Origin: Sporocytophaga sp.
GTDB taxonomy: Bacteria; Bacteroidota; Bacteroidia; Cytophagales; Cytophagaceae
Direction: 5' to 3'
DNA length: 64,000 bases
NCBI RefSeq assembly: GCF_017745095.1
Contig: NZ_JAGHZZ010000060.1
Location: forward strand, 141,169-205,168
The notes under the pieces were generated by a model that saw only the letters and a program-made list of their open reading frames with translations, was not told the origin of the DNA and searched no databases. Positions 48,801 through 55,500 of this stretch are shown piece after piece; within the stretch, counting starts at the first letter, position 1; every line of letters starts with the position of its first letter. The translations under genes were made by a program, and so were the position numbers.

Positions 48801-49078
48801 CGATTCATCCATCACTTTCGGAAAGTATCTATATGAAATTATATCCGAACGTTGTATACAATAGTTTCACATTAGAGTATAACTCAATCGGAGCAAATCA
48901 GAAGGTGCTGGTATCAATCTACAATACGCTCGGTGTATTGCTGATGCAGAGAGAGATCGACGGAACATCTGGTAACTTCCAGTCAGACTTTAATGTGACT
49001 GGCATGACATCTGGAACCTATTTCCTTAAGATCACAGATGGTGATGACCAGTTTATAAAAACCTTTATAAAGGAATAA
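36884..49078 (+). CDS. Giant (4064-residue) T9SS-secreted multidomain protein
   Basis: Signal peptide 1-21. Then, in order: an N-terminal domain that usually precedes SBBP repeats (about 30-250, with LFIENRGQ and NIDLVFYANGQGIKYDF); seven SBBP repeats (about 255-730, pattern WATYYGGxxxD ... GNxxxxGxT), probably one seven-bladed propeller; an Ig-like domain; four copies of a PKD-like plus Fn3-like pair (about 809-1536, each with WTVSGGG-type and YKWQVVAKN-type motifs); seven CARDB repeats (about 1536-2480, DLxVxxxxxPxxxxxG, YxVKNIG); prepeptidase-like and IPT-like domains; a collagen-like Gly-Pro stretch (about 3039-3173); later Ig-like domains; an Fn3 domain (about 3880-3970); and a type A T9SS sorting domain starting KLYPNVVYNSFTLEY. 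It is predicted to be a surface or released adhesin; no catalytic domain is seen. It is transcribed alone and ends at a terminator. Confidence 0.93.
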   Translation: MNRFLHLLCYFFLAAFIPIQARDLSTIQKDASPLFIENRGQLASHDGKAMKDIRYYMSAKGAQVYFLQDRIVYSFKKEKEEYSEATGKSNGRATGTKLTFEEQTVVLHLKGGNKTPEILSEEKAECHFNFYYKHCLQGIINVPGYKRIIYKKIYPNIDLVFYANGQGIKYDFIVHPGGDPSIIAMEYEGAEGTALSNNGQLLINHKLGKIEEHKPYTYQTVNDQKIEVGSDFKLINNKTVGFNISRFNKNKDLVIDPFATYYGGTGSDEAKDIATDIAGNIYMAGNTYSDDFPTQDISGGYNQSAFAGYQDAFIVKFNNNGVRQWATYFGGNDDDALKGIGVDANGNIAITGYTTSNDFPVKTLTGGYQQSFNDDYIKEAFIAKFNTGGALQWSTYFGGSEDDEGADVAIDGSGNIIVTGTTQSTNLPIKSLTGALNVSTSFGTGDSYFAKFDANGARIWASYYGGYSINPSGIVVDASNNFWITGITSYGFTGKSLSGAYNQSLNFSATNYYDAFLMKFNSSASLVWATCYGGNGTESAGGIAIDAGNNVLITGGTASTDFPLQNLSGAYNQATNAGGESDAFIVKFSNAGVRSWATYYGGTGNDYGTAIASDKSSNILLGGYSSLGNLPTLSITGGYNQTQGSTQDDDDGFILKLNSSGARQWATYYGGSYDDQITAITSDGNGNVIAAGFSNSESLPVQSNAGGYSQGNDYSTKAVIVQLSPNGVLSSGQTAQTITFNTLPDRDFDDYFTLNASSSSGLPVTYTISGPAQLYNGNEVSFTGIGTVTIQASQNGNATYKAADPVIRTFCVNPSRPYAIQGEESSCLGEQIYTTSNLDGATYHWMVSSGGTITKNEGRTITVKWATLGNQTVSLYVSGNCGKNSDTISRNIAIVSLPALGTVTTVHPANDANNLTLPVIFTWNKTTNATKYDLYYGTTDFALTYPYASNITDTAYKVTFGIDYGVPYKWKIVAKSLCEAKESAVKTFTLNCVTPSQPAAINGSTSVCPGEQSYYVELQPGVDYNWTVSGGGTVTGIGSFATINWTSTGTFIITVTPSVACGKTGTAKTLTVTVADKPVPTAATNMVPADAATDLALPLNLSWSASQNADNYDLYIWKDGTSRPTSPLYNGITSTSYILSSGLEFGKPYKWQVVANNSCKSKESAVQTFTLNCITPQQPPAISGETQTCPVKKSYSIQGAQGIDYTWSVTGDGVISGSGTSVDVTWNTPGTYTLTVTPSVKCGKTGTARTLQVTVINTPVPAAVSGMTPSNGSENLTLPLDLSWSTAKDATSYDLFLWPKNESKPGAPFKNALAAVTYRVTEELSKGIVYNWQVISRNTCKQTESSVQTFKLLCPVPDQPSAITGLTDVCPGEWTYSVPGQFGINFEWQVSGGGSVTGTGASVKVNWTTTGTFNVTVTPVAACGERGASRTISVSVKNPVTPAVVTEMKPADGAINASVPVNLTWSTSFGATSYDLYIWPDSVAARPAFAYASNINGTAYAAKTDLANNLFYKWQVVAKNNCRSTSSPVQRFKTIPLPDLQIIGSTIPTSANGGTPIALTWEVKNTGLTSTGSAEWEDKVYLSTDLDLRAADDQLLGTFNNVSYLQPGKSYTQREEVVLPSVPGTYYLFIITDNKHATCTGTLTGDKCSTDRISGGDHVLESNEQNNYIYKVITVNPSPAADLAVTSVGVPTSVFNGSKINVTYQVKNIGQANAVGKKSYPSGVIPFTTGVSSGGSYRGGSVPSCYDQYWNDMIYLSEDNSYSPETDVYVGYSFVALKSKTQRDICMNYAGIPLVIDSSYTMTSEVNLPPKYVGKYYIIVVAADKEGVDEASRYGNNIKASEQITINLTPPPDFSVTQVVAPATAVSGQEATFSYTVKNIGANGPHKSETVWYDNIYISKKSMFNKDSSISVGKFYKTNSPAFLRDSSYTNTKELKIPEGIAGNYYVYVVTNEEFKVFEHTYTANNIAKSSGTINISAGSYPDLSVLSVEVPDTIYAGREFTIKYQVKNIGTGRITTNYFDHIYYSTTSTWNPVYVLRSNIMTSTFEAGQTKNLEMKLNAPESIGNAWFFVYLDPNDIIFENGSEANNLKGISKSVYIKYAPLESDLSVSSLTVPLAGHSGSKAKIEWKISNIGTDVTKVNSWSDGLYISADTILDGNDKSLVINNFRNSPLSPRESYNASTEVDLPKGLSGKYYLFIVTDATRAVINEGTEKNNIAFKTITLTPNPAADLVVTSWNAPSEAYAGQTITVKYTVKNQGGTDAQSIYNDFKFWTDAVYVALDPAFASQSGVVQVGKSGYNLLLKKNESYTDSIEVTLPDYLNGNYFIFYKADNQNMVFEDAQDDNNLSLGLPIKVVTAAPADLVVKRLNLTPSAYLGDTIQASYSVRNIGTVPAIGNLRNNAFLSKDLILQTNKDVLVNYDYKSINLLPGDSIRGTFSAPLIGITPDVYNGLLQTNSSNAVNEINTNNNIGTSSNTLTVKARSLYLDVIENTVLTPKDRLYYQISVDADLDLIFTLTSDQSYGLNEVYIAYNRVPSSTDFDFKYTEANRPNQKVLVPQTKAGNYYILIKSSVGYNGSQKLKLLAKALPFSILSITPNEMGQGIVSGVLNGAGFRNGVKVVLKNGNATVASAKITKMISSMELNLRWDLTSTPKGIYDVVAINPDNKEQVLVKGVVVEAARAYSIDYIPQAPSILRRGKSGFYTFTFRNTSNIDIPVLHGDLTVLQKTEVVEVQKLEGKIITGIDYPLDIDLPNTDFTEIGGIKLIPFISRDLAPGNQITLAVNLGIREFNYSNFPLSVRLYAYDQQHLMNRLNQDIELMRLGILSDPALLRADIVEGLVETAGNRKAFVDLMLTPSFKNGLLTEADTIDFDFACHSCLDAEGLNAAYPKDNDTAGVTFNFDPGASPGTANLPSAVFGPGEDYLWEINKYNGTAGADPGFDLIKVQGSINITATSANPFVIRISSLDEDNYPGYLSGWWPSVTKSWPIAVAAGGIKAFETSKISIDTSRFVAHNYTYGGKFSLKLQGTDTLLLVYTPRIPKPGEAGIPGAPGGYGQPGSPGGQGGPGNSTTPAGPGGQGGWGGPGGGSGGQGGPGGSSTTGPGGTGGPGGPGGPGDGGATSGGEGGEGGPGGTGPGGTGPEGGNGPTGTINPGPETTPPGTPPGTPPRKRPGSRTKGPGSYRTSKYYVPPRPRTPSEQELPPPPKQPCNDSETSNEQCKKGFDITNQFVKVATKSSDPYSAVIAAGSTGFPIDNCYANAVVGGVADGINGALSAKEAKGFNPIISASIAANAIKFTVAVTLCSETNEEVKRRGQMIIDGINCVNSSSGVEFFINVATCIGKEFFCTNILSSCDPNEIIGPVGYGPDRMVASSLPMSYKVTYENDSAAATTAAQRVSITVPLDDHLNPLSFRVGKFGFGKFNFEVPANQSSYFTTLDLPDSLGYDVEATAGVDVIKNELFWTFQTIDPTTGLPPSNPLKGYLPINDLIGSGEGYVTFSIRPKENVQTGDTVRARASIVFDTNEPIITNQARNTLDAKAPVSSVNIVPVQIDSTTMITVNVEDDLKGSGPGNYDLFVSENGAPYKVLVQKYSADKPYLFKGIAGSNYCFFSIARDNTGNSERIKTIAEACTHVKGGDDAISMLSPNGGESFCSGSNVNISWLSSGTNPVDLSYSADSGKTYTTIAEGQSPSGAYTWILPETIISSDNYLIKVTDSNASSKTDSSDKVFAIGKVNIANAGSDETVCKSAAPYSLSGYSPQGGVWSGNGVRVDGLFNPSLAGTGTHLIKYSVNTDNCLTVVSKNVTVTESPDVTLEAIAPINVKAPAFALTGGRPAGGTYSGMGIINGTFNPAITGTGSFNITYTYKIGDACSGTATQVISVITSLEAPTNLTGKAVTETQINLSWLDNSTTETGYVIERSENGTDFEVIATLPANSTTYNDKNLTPDGVYFYKVKAVNYNGVHSEYSNVVKTIADPVAIHPSLSESIYMKLYPNVVYNSFTLEYNSIGANQKVLVSIYNTLGVLLMQREIDGTSGNFQSDFNVTGMTSGTYFLKITDGDDQFIKTFIKE
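45998..46400 (+). repeat. Collagen-like GGPGG repeat region within the giant gene
   Basis: A low-complexity DNA stretch built from variants of GGTGGACCTGG, coding for about 130 residues dominated by Gly, Pro, Ser and Thr (units such as GGQGGPGG, GGPGGPGGPG). It is followed by a Pro-rich and then basic segment (PRKRPGSRTKGPGSYR). Only part fits strict Gly-X-Y; much is GGX, so it may be flexible rather than triple-helical. Confidence 0.8.
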
Positions 49079-49099
49079 AGAACCACCACATAATAAATT

Positions 49100-49136
49100 A
49101 AAAGGCTGTCTTGTATAGGGACAGCCTTTTTTAATT
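49100..49136 (+). terminator. Terminator of the giant gene
   Basis: AAAAGGCTGTC (49100-49110) with GACAGCCTTTT (49120-49130), then TTAATT; it is 22 bases after the stop. Confidence 0.9.
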
Positions 49137-49203
49137 CCTATTATTAATAAATGAAATTCAGTGTATCAAAATCAATCAACAAAAAAATATAATTTGTCCT
49201 CCC

Positions 49204-49596
49204 TCAAGCTGCAATTGATTTAACCCCCTTCTGAATGGAATGAATAGTTATCACTTCATGAAACTTACCCCTGATCACAACATATACCTCCTTATTTAAA
49301 TATCCTTCAAACACATAAAGAATAGCCTCTGTAACCTTTTTCTGATGAGCCCGATAGAAAATCAAAGATGCATCAGATATTAAACCTTCTCTTGTTTTAT
49401 GACACAAGGGCTTAAGAAAAGACGGTAAGCCTGAAATAAGGAAAACTTGTTCTTCTGAAGACAAATCCTTCATCATCTCCTGAAAAAAGATTTTCAGAAT
49501 ATCTTCTGATAATTTCATATCTATTGAAATAGAAAATCTTAATGCAAGATCACGAAGCATGGTACTCGAATTTCCTTTATATTTAATCAGCATCAT
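49204..49596 (-). CDS. Small DUF2267-like protein
   Basis: 130 residues, no signal peptide. The segment SSEEQVFLISGLPSFLKPLC resembles the DUF2267 core, in which a helix, an xxLPxxLxxL word and a further helix repeat. Function unknown. The ATG at 49596 is itself part of the last unit of a 10-base tandem repeat, and a second ATG follows directly. Upstream repeat units supply out-of-frame ATGs that lead to tiny overlapping reading frames, so translation may be weak or repeat-number dependent. Confidence 0.55.
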   Translation of the reverse strand: MMLIKYKGNSSTMLRDLALRFSISIDMKLSEDILKIFFQEMMKDLSSEEQVFLISGLPSFLKPLCHKTREGLISDASLIFYRAHQKKVTEAILYVFEGYLNKEVYVVIRGKFHEVITIHSIQKGVKSIAA

Positions 49597-49643
49597 TTAA
49601 ATTCATTTAAATTCATTTAAATTCATTTAAATTCATTTAATTT
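49594..49643. repeat. 10-bp tandem repeat at the start of the DUF2267-like gene
   Basis: Four perfect copies of CATTTAAATT (49594-49633) and a fifth, degenerate copy CATTTAATTT (49634-49643). On the minus strand each unit reads AATTTAAATG and ends in ATG. Confidence 0.9.
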
Positions 49644-49736
49644 AAAAATATAATTTAACGCCATAGTCTGAAGAGAAACTGAATGCGTCCGGGAGCTAAA
49701 TTAATGGACATATTCCACCATAAAAATGACATAATA

Positions 49737-49772
49737 AGTTTAGAAAAATGATTTATATCATTTTTCTAAACT
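49737..49772. terminator. Perfect 16-bp hairpin
   Basis: Arms 49737-49752 and 49757-49772 are perfect complements around the loop TTAT. It lies downstream of the PAS pseudogene on the minus strand; the arms include runs of five A and five T. Probably the old terminator of that gene, although no long T-run follows outside the stem. Confidence 0.5.
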
Positions 49773-49796
49773 CACTAATTAACAATCCCCACAAAA

Positions 49797-50405
49797 TCAG
49801 GAATTTGATTTTATCAATGCCAACCCTAACAACCTCGCCTGATTATTATACAATTCCTCCGCAATCTTATCACTTGAAATATGATATCTGGCACCTATAT
49901 ATTTAACAATAACACCATTAGTATCAACTACTGGCACGATAGTCACATCTACCCAATAATGACTTCCATCTTTTGCTTTGTTTTTAATGATTCCTCTGAA
50001 TACTTTTCCGGCTTTTATTACTTCCCAAAATAATTTAAACAACTCCCTAGGCATATCCGAATGTCTGAAAAATTATGTGGCTTACCTATCAGTTTCCTCT
50101 TTAGAATATTTTGACACGTCGCAAAGCTTGACATTTGCAATCAGAATGTTTCCATATTGATCTGATTCAGACATAATAGTAGTTAATCCAAAAACATTCT
50201 CTCATACCTGAAGTACCACTTTCATTGCTTCCAGCTGGATCATACTCTTCCTCATTTATTCCTGAGAACTTGCAAGTTTTTCCATGCTTTGCCTAAGCTC
50301 TTCTTCCTGGACTTTCAGATTTGCCGCCTGAATCTGGGATTCGCTTAGCAAAGTCCTGGATTCTGCAGTTTTGTTACTTATAAGCTCTAGGGAATACAAT
50401 TTGTA
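49797..50405 (-). pseudogene. Broken PAS-domain signalling gene
   Basis: Reading the minus strand from about 50405: a helical linker (SESQIQAANLKVQEEELRQS), a TAA where Glu is expected (CAG GAA TAA ATG AGG, at about 50247), MRKSMIQLEAMKVVLQ, a TGA (about 50201), then SESDQYGNILIANVKLCDVS. An extra A in GAGGAAACTGATAGG shifts the frame, IGKPHN follows in the next frame, and a missing base in AATTTTTCAGACAT restores a third frame that continues HSDMPRELFKLFWEVIKAG to 49797. Correcting these lesions gives a coiled coil plus the typical PAS end (KDGSHYWVDVTIVPVVDTNG). Two stops and two frameshifts make it a clear pseudogene of a PAS sensor of the kind common in Cytophagales; its N-terminal part is missing. 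Confidence 0.88.
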
Positions 50406-50453
50406 TTAAAAAATATTACAAAAAATCTGCTAAAGATTAAAGCTGTTGATCTT

Positions 50454-51284
50454 TTACTTTATCTGAAAATGAATATGATCATCATGTCTCACAGCCTGAC
50501 AGCCATGAAACCTGATTTTTCCTGACTGAAGACTCAGCCTCTGCTTCAGATGAGGTTCAATGAAAATTTTACTGACCGCTTCTTCATTAGCTAAAAGCTC
50601 AACTAAGATCCTAGTTCTTTCAGCATCAAATTTAAAATCCGACTTTTTATTTTGAGGAATAATGTATTTTAAAAAACTGTATTGGAGATAACCTTTATCA
50701 TTGCAAAACTCAGCTGTATTCACTTCTCCACTGCGTGGTTCTTCGCAAATACCATATCCAATAAAAGAAGGACTTTCATCCCCTTCTTGTCCTGAGCTTT
50801 TGTCAATATAAAAAAAAGCGAGATCTAGCTTCTTTCCATCATTATGACTCAGATGTGGTATCAATGGGAATTTATTTATAAAAGGAAAACAAGCATCCAA
50901 ATAACTCACTTCTGTTCCAGGATATTTTTTATTCATTTTAACAGATGCATTCAAGACAGCGCTTTTGAGGTCCGGCTTCACATAATTGCGATTGAGCAAG
51001 CAAGTAATTCTATTCAACGGCTTCAAGTGATTTGAAGAAAACATTGGCAAAGGAACTCTGCCAAATAAAGATGCAACAGGAGGAACAATAATAAAAGTAG
51101 CAATCAGATATAGAACAATAAATGAAGTCAATTTTAATACTGCTAAGACTACTTTATTTTCAACCTTATCATTTAGAAATCTAAAAATATAAAGGGTTAG
51201 TAAATATACTAACCCTCCAATCTGAGTGATAACCGTAAGTATACAGAAAATAAATATTCTGAAAAGAAGTTTAACTTTATTCAT
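50454..51284 (-). CDS. Membrane-anchored putative LAS-type metallopeptidase
   Basis: 276 residues. Two N-terminal membrane helices (about 9-31 and 47-71) precede a soluble domain. This has LSHNDGKKLDLAF with His147 and Asp154, similar to the SxHxxGxAxD zinc motif, and ends with RHDDHIHFQIK, giving His270 and His272 as an HxH motif. These are the hallmarks of LAS peptidases (VanY, MepA, Hedgehog-type), which cut peptidoglycan cross-links or stem peptides. The match is by motif only, and the surrounding sequence is diverged. It lies 18 bases downstream of another membrane protein gene and probably shares its operon. Confidence 0.6.
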   Translation of the reverse strand: MNKVKLLFRIFIFCILTVITQIGGLVYLLTLYIFRFLNDKVENKVVLAVLKLTSFIVLYLIATFIIVPPVASLFGRVPLPMFSSNHLKPLNRITCLLNRNYVKPDLKSAVLNASVKMNKKYPGTEVSYLDACFPFINKFPLIPHLSHNDGKKLDLAFFYIDKSSGQEGDESPSFIGYGICEEPRSGEVNTAEFCNDKGYLQYSFLKYIIPQNKKSDFKFDAERTRILVELLANEEAVSKIFIEPHLKQRLSLQSGKIRFHGCQAVRHDDHIHFQIK

Positions 51285-51302
51285 TCCGAAAAACGGAGAT
51301 TA

Positions 51303-51959
51303 TTACTTATCAAAATAAACTGCAAGACTAAGAATAAGAACATGCACCAATGAAAGAATCCAGAACATTTTAAGAGAAGGATTAGCTATTGCGCTTATCT
51401 GAGCTTTGATTTTTTCAGAAATAGTAGTCTGGATACTAAAATCAGAACCCTGGAAATCTATACCATCGAGACTTAACTTTTTAAATCCATAATCCAGCAC
51501 CTTTTTCTGAATCTTATTTGCATTATCATCTTTTCTAATCTCATCCAGTAGTCGAGCCTTAACTGTTACTCCGTCAATGCCATTTTTAAGCCAGTCGGGC
51601 TGTTTTGATGAAATTTTCTTAAAACCCTTTTCAACCAAAGGATCTACAAAATCTGCCAGTTTATTTTCCCAGATAAGGTATATGGATGTTTGTAAAGCAT
51701 GTTTATTGGCAAGCATAATGTAAATAACAACAAGACCTATTGAAACAACAAGCAATAAGTAGCTCCATAAATCGCCTGATGGCGCAGCAGCCAGATAAGT
51801 ATCACCTGAAATATTGTCCTGCCCTGAAGATGTACCTCTAATAATCAAAGCGGTAATGATTCCAACAATAGACAAAGTTACGCCAATAAGAACGACCTTT
51901 ATCCAGCTAAAAAAAGACTTACCTGCGATTGAAGCAAAGAGTTTTAAATTTTCTTTCAT
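51303..51959 (-). CDS. Hypothetical membrane protein
   Basis: 218 residues. Hydrophobic segments lie at about 18-41, 66-84 and 197-215. A soluble stretch of about 110 residues between the second and third contains charged helices (WLKNGIDGVTVKARLLDEIR, KKVLDYGFKKLSL). No family is recognised. It is followed by the putative LAS peptidase gene after 18 bases, and a functional link (for example an accessory membrane protein for the peptidase) is plausible but unproven. Confidence 0.7.
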   Translation of the reverse strand: MKENLKLFASIAGKSFFSWIKVVLIGVTLSIVGIITALIIRGTSSGQDNISGDTYLAAAPSGDLWSYLLLVVSIGLVVIYIMLANKHALQTSIYLIWENKLADFVDPLVEKGFKKISSKQPDWLKNGIDGVTVKARLLDEIRKDDNANKIQKKVLDYGFKKLSLDGIDFQGSDFSIQTTISEKIKAQISAIANPSLKMFWILSLVHVLILSLAVYFDK

Positions 51960-52092
51960 GTTAGTTGTAAAAAGAAGTTAAGTTATAAATTATCAAAAAA
52001 TTTCAGTTCAAATACTCGTATAAAAATCTGAAAAGATTATTGAATTAAAAATAAGAAATGCTGAATTATAATTAAATAACTTTACAAAAAGA

Positions 52093-52127
52093 ATGAAGGT
52101 TTGAATTGAAAAAAAGAAAACCTTCAT
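52093..52127 (-). terminator. Terminator of the small coiled-coil gene
   Basis: On the minus strand ATGAAGGTTT (bases 52118-52127), a 15-base loop, AAACCTTCAT (52093-52102), then TCTTTTTG. It is 7 bases past the stop of the gene at 52135, supporting that gene as real. Confidence 0.75.
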
Positions 52128-52134
52128 GCTTTTA

Positions 52135-52323
52135 TTACTTATCCAAAGTCGTTTTAAGCTTTACCAATACTTCCTCTACAAATTTGTTTCTTTCTGAGCA
52201 TCTGGTCTTTAGACGGTCTATCTCCATCCTTTTAACTTTTAATTGGAAAAGCCTTTCTTGCAACTGTCTGATCTTACGCTCTAGTTCTATTTGTCTTTGA
52301 TTAATATTATCCAATGTATTCAT
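52135..52323 (-). CDS. Small coiled-coil protein
   Basis: 62 residues, MNTLDNINQRQIELERKIRQ onward, with heptad spacing of Leu, Ile and Val along most of its length and many Lys, Arg and Glu. There is one Cys and no signal peptide. No family is recognised. It may be a structural or adaptor protein. A terminator directly after the stop supports expression. It is divergent from the CheB/CheR-kinase gene. Confidence 0.6.
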   Translation of the reverse strand: MNTLDNINQRQIELERKIRQLQERLFQLKVKRMEIDRLKTRCSERNKFVEEVLVKLKTTLDK

Positions 52324-52494
52324 AAAAAAAATACTATTTATTATTAAACATTTATCCCTTGCATAATGTTATTAGAATGCAAATAATACCATTATCAATT
52401 TCATAAATATTTAAATACAAAGACTTAAGTTAGTAGCCGTCAGTATGGTTAATGGTATAAACCATGATATCTGAAAAAGTTTTATTTTTTGGCC

Positions 52495-52502
52495 TATATT
52501 TG
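52495..52502 (+). promoter_or_regulatory. Candidate -7 element for the light-signalling operon
   Basis: TATATTTG matches TAnnTTTG exactly and lies 44 bases before the GTG start at 52547. A clear -33 TTG at the right distance is not seen. An imperfect dyad ATGGTT...AACCAT lies just upstream at 52445-52465. Confidence 0.4.
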
Positions 52503-52546
52503 AGTTCAGACAGAAAAAGATCTCACTAATATCTAACAAGAAAACA

Positions 52547-55500
52547 GTGAAACCGCTCCCAATACATGAAGAATCAAATAATAGTTTTCCGATTATAGGA
52601 ATTGGAGCCTCTGCAGGAGGTCTGGAAGCTATTATGGAGTTTTTTGATAACCTGAGACAAGAGGTTAACGCTGCTTTTGTAATTATTCAGCATTTATCTC
52701 CTGACTATAAAAGCATGATGCCTCAGCTTCTATTAAAGCACACAAAGATGCAGATACATGAAGCACAGGAAGATATTATTATTGAAGCAGGTTGCATATA
52801 TGTAATCACTCCAAGTAGAAATATCACATTAAGCAACAACAGATTAAAACTCCATCAAAAGAAAGCAGGCAAAACGCCCAACATGGCTATTGATATCTTT
52901 TTCAAGTCTTTGGCAGATGAGCGCGGACCAAATGCAATTGGAGTAGTATTATCCGGAACAGGAACTGACGGCACAAAAGGCCTGGAAGAAATCAGAAGTG
53001 CCGGAGGGCTCGCTGTAGTGCAAGATCCCAAATCCGCAAAATTTGACGGAATGCCGAAGAATGCCATTGACACTGGCAATGCAGACATGATTCTCGCTGT
53101 GAATCAAATGCCTGAAGAAATTCTAAATTTCCTTCAGGACACACCTGGAAATACTATTCCAGGACGATTGTCTGATGAAGAAGAAACGATCATTCATGAA
53201 ATCCTCAATTTAATTAATAAAAGAGGCGGAAACGATTTTACATCCTATAAGCCCTCTACTATAAGTAGACGGATAGCTAAAAGAATGACCCTTAACAATT
53301 TTAGGAGGCTTATTGATTACAAAGATTTCCTTCACACTAATAAGGATGAACTTGACATACTGGCTCAGGATTTTCTGATTGGTGTTACAAAATTTTTTAG
53401 AGACAAAGATTCATTTACGATACTGGAGAAGGAGGTAATTCCTGCACTATTTGATACTAATGAAAAAGAGATAAAAATATGGGTAGCTGCATGCAGCACA
53501 GGAGAAGAGGCATATAGTATTGCTATACTTGCTCACGAATATATCTTAAAGCATGGCTTAACTCATCAGGTAAAAATATTTGCAACAGACATCAACAAAA
53601 CTGCTCTGGAAACGGCTTCTAAAGGTATTTATCCAACTTCCATTGAAAAAGATATATCAGAAAGCCGATTAAAAACATGGTTTGATAAATCAGGAGACAA
53701 CTATAGAATAAATGGTCATTTAAGAAAGATGATTGTTTTCGCACAGCATGACCTGACAAGAAATGCACCTTACAGCAAAATAGATCTTATTTCTTGCAGA
53801 AACCTGCTTATATATTTAAATCATGGGTTACAAAAAAATATCCTATCCAAATTTTACTTCAGCATAAAACCCAATAGGTATTTATTTCTCGGAACCAGCG
53901 AAAACATTGGAGATCTGAACCATGAGTTTAATGAGTTACACAAAAAATACAGAATCTATCAGAAAACCAGTAATAAAAGGAAATTACCAACTGAAAGTTA
54001 TGGTGCATTTGGAGGATTTACTCTTAATAATCCTACTTTGTTCAAATTTCCAGAGGCTTCACATAAACCATTTGCATTTCCTTCAGCTCCCGCACCTAAC
54101 CTAACCGACCTGTTGCTTACCCATTCAGGTTTCAGTGCAGTCTGTATCAATGAAAATTATGAGTTAACGCAGGCTTCAGGAGACTATGAAAAATATATAC
54201 AGTTTAAGCCCAAACATTTGGAACTTAATATACTGAAAATTGTATCCGAAGAATTGTCTATTGTTCTGGGGTCAGCTATACGCAAGGCAATCAAACATAA
54301 TGAAACTATAACTCTTGACAGGATAAAACTTCAGGAAGAGAATTCCAAACGCAACATACAGATCATTATCTCTCCTACCACTGAAAAGAAGACCGAAAAA
54401 AAAATTTATTGGATATTCTTTAAAGAACTTCCAGTGATTGAGTCGTTGAAAAACGAAAATACCATAGACCTCAGTGAGCAGAAATTTATTACCTCTGAGC
54501 GTATCATGGAGTTGGAAGATGAATTGATCGAAACAAGAGAAAACCTTCAGACTGCTGTTGAAGAGTTGGAAACATCCAACGAAGAAATGCAGTCTTCAAA
54601 TGAAGAATTGGTTTCTGCAAATGAGGAATTACAAAGCACTAATGAAGAACTTCAGTCACTGAATGAGGAACTGCACTCTGTAAACGCCGAATTTCAGATC
54701 AAGATAAAAGAACTAGTTGAACTTAACGATGATTTAAATAACTTCTTCAAAAGCTCTGATATTTCTCAAATCTTTATCAATAGAGAACTTGTCATAAGGA
54801 AATTCACCCCTATATCAGCAAAACAGATAAACCTTATTGAAAGTGATATAGGAAGGCCCATTGCTCATATTTCCAATAATATTAACCATCCGAGATTGAT
54901 AGAGGACATTAAATATGTGATTAACACACAATCCGTATTGCAAAAGGAAATCCAGTCTTACAACAATATGTGGTATCAGATGAAAATAATGCCATATACT
55001 AAACAGGATCAGACTGTAGATGGAGCTATTATTACCTTTGTTGATATCACCTATCTGAAGAGTTTGAACAATCTTATCTCAGGGGTAAACAACAGTTCAC
55101 TCAATGGCATCATGGCTCTGGAACCTGTGAAAGATAGAAATGGAAATATTACTGACATGTGTTTTGTTCTTACCAACAGTACTTTAGAGAAAATCTTCAG
55201 AAAAAAACCAGAAGCCCTAAATGGCAAACTTTTGAAGTCTGAATTTTCGGACATCATAACATCTGAACTTTTTGAAAAACTTGTAATGGCATATGAAACG
55301 GATGACTCATTACACACAGAGCAGTATAGTGAGAGACAACATAAGTGGTTTGAATTATCAGCCATCAAAACAGGCGAAACACTTGTCATTACAATTGGTG
55401 ATATTACAGAGAAGAGAGAAGCTGAACTAAGGATCAGGGAAGCCTATGAAGAATTGAAAAAAACTCAACAAAACCTTCAGCTACTGAATGATCATCTCGA

